DNA from: JACDBZ01 sp036262075 | GTDB lineage: Bacteria > Chloroflexota > Limnocylindria > QHBO01 | Assembly (NCBI GenBank): GCA_036262075.1 | Contig: DATAJO010000034.1 | Location: 124,001-188,000 of the forward strand | DNA length: 64,000 nucleotides | Direction of reading: 5' to 3' | Part shown: positions 16,001 to 26,043 of the stretch, one piece after another | Layout: each line of letters opens with the position of its first letter | How positions within the stretch are numbered: position 1 is the stretch's first letter | Notes under the pieces: generated by a model | Database searches by the model: none | What the model saw: only the letters and a program-made list of their open reading frames with translations | What the model was told of the DNA's origin: nothing | Translations under genes and position numbers: made by a program

Positions 16001-16465
16001 ATGACGACGACCATCACTCCGACCGACCCCCGGCTCGCCGCCTGGCGAGCGTTCCTCCTCACCCACGCCCGGCTCATCCGGACCCTCGAGCGCGAGCTCC
16101 AGGACGAGCAGGACCTGGCCCTGACCGACTACGACGTCCTCGTGCAGCTCGCGGCCGCCGAGGAACGACGCTTGCGGATGAGCGATCTCGCCGATCGGCT
16201 GCTCCTGTCGCGCTCGGGCGCAACCCGGCTGGTCGACCGGCTCGTGGCCGATGGGCTCGTCGAGCGTGTGACCTGCGAGTCGGACCGTCGCGGCCAGTGG
16301 GCCCAGCTCACCGACGCCGGCATGCAGCGCCTGCGGGCCGCGACCCCGACCCATCTGCGTGGTGTGGCCGAGCATTTCGTCGACCGGCTCGAGGCCCAGG
16401 AGCTGGGCGAGCTCCTGCGCATGCTCGAGCGCATCCTCACGCCGGAGCCCGCCGGGGTTCGCTGA
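16001..16465 (+). CDS. MarR-family transcriptional regulator
   Basis: A 154-residue winged-helix regulator. The wHTH is visible as LTDYDVLVQLAAAEERRLRMSDLADRLLLSRSGATRLVDRLVADGLVERVTCESDRRGQWAQLTDAG in separate helices from about 45 to 112. Long helices at both ends form the dimer interface. ATG 16001 is chosen; a TTG at 15962 in frame lies within the operator. By position it should repress the divergent YceI-like gene and itself until an unknown ligand binds. Confidence 0.93.
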   Translation: MTTTITPTDPRLAAWRAFLLTHARLIRTLERELQDEQDLALTDYDVLVQLAAAEERRLRMSDLADRLLLSRSGATRLVDRLVADGLVERVTCESDRRGQWAQLTDAGMQRLRAATPTHLRGVAEHFVDRLEAQELGELLRMLERILTPEPAGVR

Positions 16466-16472
16466 GCCCGGG

Positions 16473-17330
16473 CTACTCCCCCGCCGCGGCGTCCTCGCGC
16501 AGGCCGCGGATCATCGGCACGCGCGCGTCGTCGGGCGCCAGCTCGAGGAAGCGGTCGAAGGCCTCGATGGCCGCTTCCCGGTCTGCTTCGCCCTGCAGCG
16601 CGATGAGCCCGTCGAGGAAGGCGACCTCGACCGGGTCGGCCGACTCGATCGTCTCGTAGCTGTCGAGCGCGGCGCGCGCGTTGGCGTGGTCGCCGCCGCG
16701 GATGTAGGCGCTGACCACGCGCTCGTAGGCGCTCGCGTTCTCCGGCTCGTACTCCAGGAGCAGCTGAAGGATCCGCACCGCGGCGACGAGGTCGGTGTCC
16801 GAGGTCCCGGCCAGGTACGCGTCGGCGAGGTCGGAGAGGGTCGCGGTGTCGCTCGGGTCGGCGACGAGGGCGTCGGTCAGCTCGCGGATGCGCGCCTGGC
16901 GCGCCTCCTCGGTCGCCTGGCGCTCGGCCAGCGCCTGATCGACGACGGTCCGGTTCGCCACCCCGGTCGCCGGCAGCGCCGATCCCGCGAGGAGCGCCAG
17001 GCCGATGACCGCCGCCGCGCCGGTCGCCAGGCGCCGAGCGCGTCCGTCCGGTCGTGGGACGTCGTCGCCCGCGCGGGCGTGCAGCGCGGCCCGGGTCTCC
17101 GAGGCGCGCCGCTCGGCGGCGGCGAGCTCGCGGGCGTACGCCTCGTCGTCGAGCGTCCCGGCCCGATAGTCGGCCTCGACCTCGTTGAGGGCCTCGAGCG
17201 CCGCGCGGTGACGGACGAGCGCGCCCTCGTCGGGGAGCGGCGGCTCGTCGGAGCCACCACGGCGCAGCGGGAGGAGGACGACCGCCGCGGCGATGGCCAG
17301 GCCCAGGGCGACGAGGATCGGCTCAGGCAT
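16473..17330 (-). CDS. ccmI: CcmI-like cytochrome c biogenesis protein with TPR domain
   Basis: A 285-residue protein with two membrane helices (about 5-22 and 98-115) separated by a cytoplasmic helical loop containing EVEADYRAGTLDDEAYARELAAAERR, and an external TPR region (about 145-280, such as NASAYERVVSAYIRGGDHANARAALDSYE). CcmI presents apocytochrome c to the CcmFH haem lyase. It is the last gene of the nine-gene ccm operon and overlaps ccmH by 8 bp. It converges on the MarR gene with 7 bp between stops. Confidence 0.88.
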   Translation of the reverse strand: MPEPILVALGLAIAAAVVLLPLRRGGSDEPPLPDEGALVRHRAALEALNEVEADYRAGTLDDEAYARELAAAERRASETRAALHARAGDDVPRPDGRARRLATGAAAVIGLALLAGSALPATGVANRTVVDQALAERQATEEARQARIRELTDALVADPSDTATLSDLADAYLAGTSDTDLVAAVRILQLLLEYEPENASAYERVVSAYIRGGDHANARAALDSYETIESADPVEVAFLDGLIALQGEADREAAIEAFDRFLELAPDDARVPMIRGLREDAAAGE

Positions 17331-17781
17331 CGAGCGCCTCCGCCTCCTCGTGGATGCGGCGCCGCTCCGCCTCGCTCAACGGAGCCGCCTCGGGTGCCGG
17401 AGCATGCCGGCGGCCGAGGACCCAGACGACGAGCCCCGCGGCACCGACGGCCACGACGGCGAACGGAACGATCCAGACCAGCGGCGACGTCGGCGCGAGG
17501 AGGATCCACTCCCCGTAGCGGGCGGTGAAATGGGCGCGGACCCCGTCGTCGGTCGCGCCGGCGGCGAGGAGCGCCTCGATCTGGCGCCGGATCTCGGCCG
17601 CGGCGGCCGTCGGCGAGTCGGCCACCGACAGGCCCTCGCAGTCCGGGCAGCGCAGCTCGGCGGCGAGGGCATCGGCGCGCGCCTCGAGGTTCGCCGACTG
17701 GGCCGGCCGCAGCGCGACGGCCGCGACGACCGCGACGACCGCCAGCACGGCGACGACCGCGAGCACGGCGACCCGGTTCAT
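17323..17781 (-). CDS. ccmH: Cytochrome c biogenesis thiol protein CcmH
   Basis: A 152-residue protein with an N-terminal signal anchor rich in valine and alanine, the redox pair C45/C48 in LRCPDCEGLSVADS (family pattern LRCxxCQ...SxAD), a three-helix domain, and a second membrane helix near residue 100 (WIVPFAVVAVGAAGLVVWVLG). It reduces or holds apocytochrome thiols for haem attachment by CcmF. The start overlaps the end of ccmG. Confidence 0.93.
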   Translation of the reverse strand: MNRVAVLAVVAVLAVVAVVAAVALRPAQSANLEARADALAAELRCPDCEGLSVADSPTAAAAEIRRQIEALLAAGATDDGVRAHFTARYGEWILLAPTSPLVWIVPFAVVAVGAAGLVVWVLGRRHAPAPEAAPLSEAERRRIHEEAEALDA

Positions 17782-18317
17782 CGGCGCAGCCCCGCCGCGG
17801 GCATGACCGCGGCCAGGCGCTGCGCGAGCAGCGCATCGGTCAGGGGTCCGACCTGCCGGTCGCGCACGATCCCGTCGGCGTCGACGAAGAACGTCTCGGG
17901 CGGCCCGGTGACCCCGAAGTCGACGGCGAGCGTCCCGTTCGGGTCGAGGACGTGGGGATAGCCGGCGTCGCCGTAGCGGGCCAGGAAGTCGCGGGCGCCA
18001 TCGGCCCCGTCCTGGTAGAGCACCCCGACGATCATCAGCTCGCCCTCCTGCGAGGCCCAGGCCGAGCCGAGGACCGGGTGCTCGTCGACGCACGACGGGA
18101 TGCACCAGCTGGCCCAGAAGTTCACGAGGTACGGCCGGCCGGCGAGGTCCTCGCTCGACAGCGTGTCGCCGTCGAGCGTCGCCAGCTCCCACGCGGGCGC
18201 CGGCTGGCCGATGAGCGGCGAGGCGACCTCACGCGGGTCGCGGCCGAAGCCGGTGAACAGCAGCCAGCCGAGCGGCACGACGAGGATCGGGATGGCGAGC
18301 CAGCGCAGGGTCCGCAT
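17778..18317 (-). CDS. ccmG: Thioredoxin-like CcmG/DsbE with a CX3C site
   Basis: A 179-residue membrane-anchored thioredoxin (helix at about 7-24). The domain reads GQPAPAWELATLDGD then YLVNFWASWCIPSCVDEHP. The active site is WC-I-P-S-C, three residues between the cysteines (C72 and C76), rather than the normal CX2C. Later features are standard, including GVTGPPETFFVDADG with the cis-proline. It should pass electrons to CcmH or apocytochrome. The CX3C spacing resembles Sco-type copper proteins, so its redox or metal properties may differ. The DNA read is unambiguous. Confidence 0.9.
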   Translation of the reverse strand: MRTLRWLAIPILVVPLGWLLFTGFGRDPREVASPLIGQPAPAWELATLDGDTLSSEDLAGRPYLVNFWASWCIPSCVDEHPVLGSAWASQEGELMIVGVLYQDGADGARDFLARYGDAGYPHVLDPNGTLAVDFGVTGPPETFFVDADGIVRDRQVGPLTDALLAQRLAAVMPAAGLRR

Positions 18318-18321
18318 CGGC

Positions 18322-20342
<2,021 letters not shown>

Positions 20343-20346
<4 letters not shown>

Positions 20347-20810
20347 CGATCCTCCCCCGGGTCGAAATAGCGCTCCGAGGGCACGGCGCCCTCGGTCGGG
20401 GCGACGTAGTTCTCGTCGTGCTTGACGATGACCTGCGTCGCCTCGAACACGCCGTCGGCACCGAGCGAGCCCTCCACCACGGCGCCGCTCCCCTCGCGGA
20501 ACGAGCGCGTCGGCGCCACGGTCGAGTGGACCGGGACCTCGGCCTCACCGTCGGTGAGGATGAAGCGCAGGTCGGTCGCGGGACCCTCGACGCTGCCGGG
20601 CTTCACGATCCCGCCCAGCCGCATGACCTCGCCGACCGGCTCGTCGAGGGCGAGGAGCTCGCTCGGCGTGCGGTAGTAGACGAGCGCGTTGCCGACGCTG
20701 CTGAACGCGAGCCAGGCGACGACGCCGATCACCACCGCCACCAGGATGAGGATGCCCCAGGGCCGCCGTCGCGGCGGCAGGATGGGCTCCGGGGGCGTGG
20801 CGACCGTCAT
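20343..20810 (-). CDS. ccmE: Haem chaperone CcmE
   Basis: A 155-residue protein with one N-terminal membrane helix (about 18-37) and an OB-fold. The haem-binding His131 and Tyr135 lie in VKHDENYVAP, the HxxxY form typical of most bacterial CcmE. VYYRTPSELLALDE and RLGGIVKPGSVE are family motifs. ATG 20810 gives the expected length and overlaps ccmD by 4 bp; an upstream in-frame ATG would add 15 residues overlapping ccmD. Confidence 0.95.
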
Positions 20811-20929
20811 CGCGCCTCGTCGTCGTCGGACGTCGCGCGGCGCAGGCGCCGCCACAGCGTCACGACGTACGCGGCGAGCCCGCCGAGGACGACGGCGTAG
20901 GCGGCGATGACGTACTCGACGTCGGTCAT
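20807..20929 (-). CDS. ccmD: Small membrane protein CcmD
   Basis: A 40-residue protein, MTDVEYVIAAYAVV..., with one helix (about 5-25) followed by the basic stretch WRRLRRA and an acidic tail. This is the usual CcmD build, which helps release holo-CcmE from the CcmABC complex. It overlaps both ccmC and ccmE by 4 bp, the expected operon position. Confidence 0.88.
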   Translation of the reverse strand: MTDVEYVIAAYAVVLGGLAAYVVTLWRRLRRATSDDDEAR

Positions 20930-21687
20930 CGGGCCGCCTCCGTCGGCTGCCCCGGCTGCGCCGGCTGCGTCGGCTGCGCGCGCTCGAACGCGGATCGGGC
21001 GCTCGCGATCCGGGCCAGGCGCACGCGCTCCTCGCGCGCCAGCTCGGCGCGGGCGAGCTGGTAGCGGCGGACGATCAGGTACAGCCAGGTGAGCGTGAAC
21101 GCGGCCATCATCCCGAGCAGGGTGGCGACGAAGATCCCTGGCGCCGCCGGGTCCATGATCCGATCGGGCGAGCCGATCGTCGGCGTCTGGTGCAGGCCGC
21201 GCCACCACTCGACGCTGAAATGGATGATCGGGATGTCGAGCACGGCGACGATGCCGACGACCGCGGCACGGGTCGCGCGCCGCTCGGGATCATCGGTCAG
21301 GCGCCGGAAGAGGAGGTAGCCGGCGTACAGGGCGAGGAGCAGCGCGGTCGTCGCCAGCCGCGGGTCCTCCCACTGCCAGAACACGCCCCACACCGGGCGG
21401 GCCCACATCATCCCGGCCCAGATCGTGAAGGCGGTGAACACGACGCCGATCTCGGCCCCCGCGAGCGCCACGGCGTCGAAGCGCAGGTCCCGCTTGATGA
21501 GCCAGCCGATGCCGGCGGCGGCCGTCACGCCGAACGACAGGTACGACACCCAGGCCGCGGCGGGGTGGATGTAGAAGATCCGCTGCGCGTCGCCCTGGTT
21601 GAGGTCGGCGGGCACGACGAACAGCGCGGTGTAGGTGGCGGCGACCACCGCCACGAGCGCCACGATGCCGAGGATTCGCGTCCGCAT
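20926..21687 (-). CDS. ccmC: Haem exporter/handling protein CcmC
   Basis: A 253-residue protein with six main helices. Family motifs: DAQRIFYIHPAAAWVSYLSF with the first haem-ligand histidine, the WWD-like GVFWQWEDPRLATTALLLALY, and HFSVEWWRGLHQTPTI with the second histidine region. It loads haem onto CcmE. The C terminus has an unusual extension with QPTQPAQPGQPTEA repeats. ATG 21687 shares one base with the ccmB stop (TGATG). Confidence 0.94.
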   Translation of the reverse strand: MRTRILGIVALVAVVAATYTALFVVPADLNQGDAQRIFYIHPAAAWVSYLSFGVTAAAGIGWLIKRDLRFDAVALAGAEIGVVFTAFTIWAGMMWARPVWGVFWQWEDPRLATTALLLALYAGYLLFRRLTDDPERRATRAAVVGIVAVLDIPIIHFSVEWWRGLHQTPTIGSPDRIMDPAAPGIFVATLLGMMAAFTLTWLYLIVRRYQLARAELAREERVRLARIASARSAFERAQPTQPAQPGQPTEAAR

Positions 21688-22376
21688 CAGTCCTCCAGCA
21701 GGTACCCGTACGTCGCCGCCCCGGCGACGAGCATGACGAGGTCGAAGGCGACGATGAGCTGGAGCCACGCCCCGAGCTCGCCGAACGGGTCGCCGGCCAG
21801 GGCCGCGACCGTGGCCTTCACCGCGCCGAGCAGGAGCGGGGCGAGGACCGGCAGCATGAGCAGCGGCAGCATGACCTCGCGCGCCCGCAGGCGAACGGTG
21901 ACGCCCGCGTAGAACGTGCCGACCGCGGCGACGCCGATCGCCCCGAGCACGATCGTCACGAGCAGCGCGGGGGCGGCGGCCAGCACGTCGACGGCGAACA
22001 GGATCCCGACGGCGGCGAGGACGAGGAGGCCGATGACGAGCATGACCCCGAAGCCGGCGAGCGCCTTGCCGGCGTAGATCGCGCGGCGGCTGACCGGGTA
22101 GCGGGCGAGCTGGTCGAGCGCGTCGTCATCGGTCTCGAGGAGGTGGAGCCGCCCGACGGCCAGGACGCCGCTGAACACGATCGCCAGCCACAGCAGGCCG
22201 GGAGCGGCGGCCGCCAGCCGTGCGGCATCGGGCCCGAGCGAGAAGCCGAACAGGAGCAGAACGACGGCCGAGAAGAACAGCGTGCTCACGATCGCCTGGC
22301 GCCCGCGCAGCTCGGCCAGCGCGTCCTTGCGGGCGATGGCCACGGCGATCCGGGCGTCGCGGCGCACGGCGCTCAT
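21687..22376 (-). CDS. ccmB: Haem exporter permease CcmB
   Basis: A 229-residue membrane protein with six helices; RKDALAELRGRQAIVSTLFFSAVVLLLFGFSLGPD and LLETDDDALDQLARYPVSRRAIYAGKAL are recognisable CcmB segments. It forms the ABC complex with CcmA that drives haem release from CcmC/CcmE. Its start overlaps the ccmA stop (4 bp). Confidence 0.93.
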   Translation of the reverse strand: MSAVRRDARIAVAIARKDALAELRGRQAIVSTLFFSAVVLLLFGFSLGPDAARLAAAAPGLLWLAIVFSGVLAVGRLHLLETDDDALDQLARYPVSRRAIYAGKALAGFGVMLVIGLLVLAAVGILFAVDVLAAAPALLVTIVLGAIGVAAVGTFYAGVTVRLRAREVMLPLLMLPVLAPLLLGAVKATVAALAGDPFGELGAWLQLIVAFDLVMLVAGAATYGYLLED

Positions 22377-23179
22377 CGGCGCACCTCGGCGTGCGCCGGC
22401 TGCGCGGCCGGTGCCGGCTTCGCGGCCGGTGCCGGCTGCGAGGCGGGTGGCGCGGGCGGTGACGCCGCCACACCCTCGCCCTCCACGGCCATGACGAGGC
22501 CTCGCTCGAGCATGACGCGGCCGTCGAGGAACGGCTCGAGCCGGTCGGTGGCGTGGGCGGCAACGACGACGGCGACCCCCGCCCCGTGCCAGGCGGCGAG
22601 GAGCGCGTCGACGACGCCCATGCCCTCGGCGTCGAGCGCGGCGTACGGCTCGTCGAGCAGCACGAGCGACGGGGCGCCGAGGAGGATGCGGCCGAGGGCC
22701 AGGCGCTTGCGCATGCCGGCCGAGAACCCACCCACCCGGTCGTTCGCGCGCTCGCCGAGGCCGACGTCGGCGAGGGCGCGCTCGACGCGCTCGTGCGCGT
22801 CCGGGGTGCCGAGCATCGTGGCGGCGAAGCGGAGGTTCTCGCGGGCGGTGAGGTCGTCGTACAGGCCGGTCGCGTGCGACAGGTAGGCCACTCGCTCGCG
22901 GACCGCCTCCACGTCGCGCACGACGTCCAGGCCGTCGACCCGGGCGCGCCCGTACGAGGGCTTGATGGCCGTGGCCACCAGCCGCAGGAGCGTCGTCTTC
23001 CCCGCCCCGTTGGGCCCGAGCAGCGCCACGGTCCGCCCGCCGTCGATGCGCAGCGACACGCCGGCCAGCGCCGGGACGCCGGCGAACAGCCGGGCGAGGT
23101 CATCGGTCTCGACGGCCGGCGGGCGAGTATCGGGGGCCCCGAGAGAACGGGGGGAGACGTAGATCGTGGTCTGCGGCAT
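22373..23179 (-). CDS. ccmA: Haem exporter ATP-binding protein CcmA
   Basis: A 268-residue ATPase: Walker A GPNGAGKTT, signature FSAGMRKRLALGRILLG, Walker B LVLLDEPYAALD, switch histidine in VVAAHATDR. The signature Gly-Gly is altered to S-A-G, as is common in CcmA. The C terminus has a 35-residue Ala/Pro tail with PAPAAKPAPAAQPA repeats, absent from most CcmA. ATG 23179 is used; a GTG at 23206 (adding VPPFAPGSS) sits only 4 nt after the -10 and is less likely. First gene of ccmABCDEFGHI. Confidence 0.93.
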   Translation of the reverse strand: MPQTTIYVSPRSLGAPDTRPPAVETDDLARLFAGVPALAGVSLRIDGGRTVALLGPNGAGKTTLLRLVATAIKPSYGRARVDGLDVVRDVEAVRERVAYLSHATGLYDDLTARENLRFAATMLGTPDAHERVERALADVGLGERANDRVGGFSAGMRKRLALGRILLGAPSLVLLDEPYAALDAEGMGVVDALLAAWHGAGVAVVVAAHATDRLEPFLDGRVMLERGLVMAVEGEGVAASPPAPPASQPAPAAKPAPAAQPAHAEVRR

Positions 23180-23210
23180 GCTCGACCCGGGGGCGAAGGG
23201 AGGCACGAGC

Positions 23211-23239
23211 ACTATGCGGTGCCCGCTGGGGAGCGTCAA
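23211..23239 (-). promoter_or_regulatory. Promoter of the ccm operon
   Basis: On the minus strand TTGACG (23239-23234), 17-bp spacer, CATAGT (23216-23211), about 32 bp before the ccmA ATG. It is the only good promoter seen ahead of the nine overlapping genes. Confidence 0.65.
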
Positions 23240-23314
23240 ACGCGCCGAGGCGTAACCGGCGACGTACCTTGGGACGGATTCGGCACCCATCCAGCCCCAC
23301 ACGAGGACGACCCC

Positions 23315-23734
23315 ATGACACGCCTCATGCGCGCTCGACCCATGCTCCTGGCCGCCAGCCTCCTCCTCGTCCTTGCCGCGTGCAGCAGCGGCGGCGACGG
23401 TGGTGGCGACAGCGGCGGTGGCGGTGGCGGTGGCGGCTCGAGCGACGGCGGTGGCGGTGGCGGCTCCGGCACCGAGGTGTCGCTCACCGGATTCGCCTTC
23501 TCGCCCGCCTCGATCACCGTCAGCTCCGGCGACACGGTCACGTTCGTCAACGGCGACTCCGCGCCGCACACCGTGACCGAGGGCCAGAACGGCGAGGCGG
23601 TGGACGACCCGATCGTCGACGAGGAGGTCGCCGGCAACAGCGAGATCCAGGTCACGTTCGACGAGCCGGGCACGTACCAGATCACCTGCCTGTTCCACTC
23701 GAACATGAACATGACGGTGACCGTCGAGGGCTGA
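23315..23734 (+). CDS. Lipid-anchored cupredoxin
   Basis: A 139-residue lipoprotein: basic start, hydrophobic signal, lipobox LAAC, then a 28-residue Gly/Ser/Asp spacer (runs of GGGG), and a compact cupredoxin domain. Copper ligands are seen as His in SAPHTVTEG and the Cys-x2-His-x2-Met set in TCLFHSNMNM. GAGGACG lies upstream of the ATG. It is divergent from the ccm operon and is a plausible electron carrier beside the c-type cytochromes, which is inference from location. Confidence 0.9.
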   Translation: MTRLMRARPMLLAASLLLVLAACSSGGDGGGDSGGGGGGGGSSDGGGGGGSGTEVSLTGFAFSPASITVSSGDTVTFVNGDSAPHTVTEGQNGEAVDDPIVDEEVAGNSEIQVTFDEPGTYQITCLFHSNMNMTVTVEG

Positions 23735-23808
23735 CCGAGCACTGACCGATGCGGCCCCTGGCCGATCGGTTGATCGGCTCAGGGGCCGGTGCTAGGGTTC
23801 GCGTCCTG

Positions 23809-24180
23809 ATGGACGCGACCGCCCTCCCACACGCGCTGCCGCGCTCGCGCGCCGAGCGTCGCGCCGCCGCGCAGGCCGCCGAATGCGCGGCCACGGCCGC
23901 GCTGACCGTGCTCGGCCAGAAGTGGGTCATGCGCATCGTCCGCGAGCTCGGCGACCGGACGCAGCGCTTCTGCGAGCTCCAGGACGCGCTGGGCGGGGCC
24001 AACTCGGCGACGCTGTCGCAGCGGCTCAAGCTGCTCGAGGACGAGGGGCTCGTCGAGCGGCGCGAGATCAGCGCGACGCCCCCGTGGGTCGAGTACTCGC
24101 TCACCGCCAAGGGCACCGAGCTGCGGGCCGCGATCGCCAGCATCGATCGCTGGGCCGAGCGCTGGGCGAGCGTGCAGTGA
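23809..24180 (+). CDS. HxlR-family transcriptional regulator
   Basis: A 123-residue winged-helix protein with the HxlR pattern: cysteine near the start of the domain (AAECAAT), LTVLGQKWVMRIVRELGDRTQRFCELQDAL, the recognition region SATLSQRLKLLEDEGLVERRE, and PPWVEYSLTAKGTELR. Such proteins often sense oxidants or electrophiles through cysteines. It overlaps the GAF-domain gene (GTGA), suggesting that it regulates a small redox-related operon. A -10-like TAGGGT lies 10 nt before the ATG. Confidence 0.92.
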   Translation: MDATALPHALPRSRAERRAAAQAAECAATAALTVLGQKWVMRIVRELGDRTQRFCELQDALGGANSATLSQRLKLLEDEGLVERREISATPPWVEYSLTAKGTELRAAIASIDRWAERWASVQ

Positions 24181-24668
24181 GCCACCCGATCCTGGCCGAG
24201 GAGCCGATCGTGAGCCACGGCGACACCCTGAACCTCGTGCGGGCGGCGATCGCCGGGGCGCCGGATCCCGCCTCCGCGGCCCAGCGGGCGGTGGACACGC
24301 TCCACGAGCGGCTGCCCAAGTACGACTGGATCGGCATCTACTGGGTCGAGGGCAACGACCTCGTCCTCGGGCCGTGGGTCGGGCCGGAGGCGACGGAGCA
24401 CACCCGCATCCCGATCGGCACCGGCGTGTGCGGCGCCGCGGCGGCATCGGGCCGGACCGAGATCGTGCCGGACGTCGACGCCGACCCGCGCTACCTGTCG
24501 TGCTTCGCGAGCACGAAGAGCGAGATCGTGGTGCCGATCTTCCACGAGAACGAGGTCGTTGGCGAGATCGACGTCGACGGCTCGGACCTCGGCGCCTTCG
24601 ACGAGGCTGATGCGCGCTTCCTCGAGGAAGTGGCCGCGCTCCTCGCCCCGCTGCGCCCGCGCCAGTAA
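24177..24668 (+). CDS. Free methionine-(R)-sulfoxide reductase-like GAF protein
   Basis: A 163-residue single GAF domain closely following the fRMsr (YebR/MsrC) layout: YDWIGIYWVEGNDLVLGPWVG, HTRIPIGTGVCGAAAASG, then YLSCFASTKSEIVVPI. Two of the three family cysteines are present with the exact 24-residue spacing (C85 and C109, equal to C94 and C118 of E. coli). The third (C84 in E. coli, in CTRIP) is His75 here. It may still reduce free Met sulfoxide with two cysteines, or act as a sensor. Coupled to the HxlR gene; GTG start inside its stop. Confidence 0.82.
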   Translation: MSHPILAEEPIVSHGDTLNLVRAAIAGAPDPASAAQRAVDTLHERLPKYDWIGIYWVEGNDLVLGPWVGPEATEHTRIPIGTGVCGAAAASGRTEIVPDVDADPRYLSCFASTKSEIVVPIFHENEVVGEIDVDGSDLGAFDEADARFLEEVAALLAPLRPRQ

Positions 24669-24680
24669 CGGCGTAACGGC
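24665..24680 (+). promoter_or_regulatory. Tandem GTAACGGC repeat upstream of the ECF sigma gene
   Basis: Two abutting copies of GTAACGGC (24665-24672, 24673-24680) run from the previous stop codon to 21 bp before the sigma start. Overlapping them is ACGGC-A-GCCGT and then CGTACC. A GTAAC-like -35 and a CGTA-like -10 would be reasonable for an ECF-dependent autoregulated promoter, but this is a guess from layout. Confidence 0.35.
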
Positions 24681-24700
24681 AGCCGTACCGCATCGGTGAG

Positions 24701-25231
24701 ATGGCCACCGATCCGGGTCCATTCGAACGCATCTACGACCGGCACGCGGTGGGGATCTACCGGTTCATCTACGCCCGCGTCGGGAACCAGCCGGACGCCG
24801 AGGACCTTACCGCCCAGGTCTTCGCGCGCGCCGTCGAGCAGCTCGACACGGACCGAGCGCCGGGACAGATCGCCGCCTGGCTGTACCGCGTCGCGCACAA
24901 CGCCACGGCCGACTACTGGCGCGCCTTCTACCGCCTGCCGGTCATCGGTGCCGAGCAGGTCGCGCCCGGCTGGGAGCCGGTCGACGACGAGAGCCCGGCC
25001 CGCGCCGAGGCCGATGCGCAGGGCGAGGCCCGTGCCCGCGCCCGGGTGGACGCTCTCCTTCGCCGCCTGCCCGAGCAGTACCGCCGCGTCCTCGAGCTCC
25101 GCTTCCTCGAGCGCCGCAGCGTGGCCGAGACCGCCAGCCTGCTCGGCATCACCAGCGGCAACGCCCGCGTCCTCCAGTACCGCGCGCTGCGCCGCGCGGC
25201 GCTCCTCGAGGAGGTGCCGGCCGATGGCTGA
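24701..25231 (+). CDS. ECF-family RNA polymerase sigma factor
   Basis: A 176-residue sigma factor with region 2 (about 8-75: FERIYDRHAVGIYRFIYARVG, AEDLTAQVFARA, WLYRVAHNATADYWR) and region 4 (about 115-168: LLRRLPEQYRRVLELRFLERRSVAETASLLGITSGNARVLQYRALRR). The linker is long and rich in Ala/Glu/Asp. The stop overlaps the start of the Rieske protein by 8 bp, the place where an anti-sigma factor is usually encoded. A tandem 8-bp repeat upstream could be an autoregulated promoter. Confidence 0.94.
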   Translation: MATDPGPFERIYDRHAVGIYRFIYARVGNQPDAEDLTAQVFARAVEQLDTDRAPGQIAAWLYRVAHNATADYWRAFYRLPVIGAEQVAPGWEPVDDESPARAEADAQGEARARARVDALLRRLPEQYRRVLELRFLERRSVAETASLLGITSGNARVLQYRALRRAALLEEVPADG

Positions 25232-26024
25232 CGAGCAGCGCCGCCTGCGCGACGCGGCCGACCGCTTCGACGGCTATCTCGACGCCCTCCTCGGCGGTGG
25301 ACGGCCCTCGGCCGACACCGTCGGCGACCGGGACGAGGCCGAGATGGCGCGTCTCGCCGCCGAGCTCGCCGCGGCCGCCGGTGGCGGCAGGGCCGACCCC
25401 GATCCCGCCTTCCTCGATCAGCTTCGTCGTCGCATGCGCGAGGCCGACGCGGGGATCGCCGCGGTCCGCACCCCGCCCCCGGTCCGCGAGCCGGTGGTGC
25501 CGGGCGGGGTGCACCGCTGGCGACTCACCCGCCGCCAGGTGCTCCAGGCCGGCATCGGCGCGGCGGCGGGACTCGCGGCGGGCATGGTCGGCGCCGTGCT
25601 CCGGCCGGCGCGCGACCTCGGGACCCCGGTCCCCGACGACCAGCCGCTCGTCTCCGGCGAGGGGTTCTGGATCGAGGTCGCACGCGTCGACGAGCTGCCA
25701 CCGGGCACGGCGCTGCGCTTCACGACCATGGCGTTCGACGGGTTCGTCGTGAACGACGGCGGCACGGTCCGGGCGCTGTCGTCGCGCTGCACCCACATGG
25801 GCTGCACGCTCGCCTTCCGCCCCGACTGGCACGACCTGCGCTGCCCGTGCCACGGGGCGAGCTTCGACCTCGCCGGCCGGCTGGCGAACGGCCGCAGCGC
25901 GTGGCGCGAGGACGAGGGCTACCCCGGCGACGCGCGGGCCTACCCGATCGACCTGCCCGACCTGCCGCGGCCCAAGGTGAAGGTCGCCGACGGCGCGATC
26001 CTGGTCTGGACCGCCCAGGCCTGA
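25224..26024 (+). CDS. Tat-anchored Rieske protein with long cytoplasmic head, encoded with an ECF sigma factor
   Basis: A 266-residue protein. Residues 1-100 are soluble and helical (RFDGYLDALLGGG, DPAFLDQLRRRMREAD), resembling the cytoplasmic heads of proteins encoded after ECF sigma factors. A twin-arginine motif LTRRQVLQAG and a membrane helix (about 107-125) follow. The outer Rieske domain has both cluster motifs, CTHMGC (C189, H191) and CPCHG (C207, H210). It could be an electron carrier, a redox-sensing partner of the sigma factor, or both. It is separate from the bc-complex Rieske at 34.3 kb. Confidence 0.87.
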   Translation: MADEQRRLRDAADRFDGYLDALLGGGRPSADTVGDRDEAEMARLAAELAAAAGGGRADPDPAFLDQLRRRMREADAGIAAVRTPPPVREPVVPGGVHRWRLTRRQVLQAGIGAAAGLAAGMVGAVLRPARDLGTPVPDDQPLVSGEGFWIEVARVDELPPGTALRFTTMAFDGFVVNDGGTVRALSSRCTHMGCTLAFRPDWHDLRCPCHGASFDLAGRLANGRSAWREDEGYPGDARAYPIDLPDLPRPKVKVADGAILVWTAQA

Positions 26025-26043
26025 GCCTCCTCGGGCGACCCCG

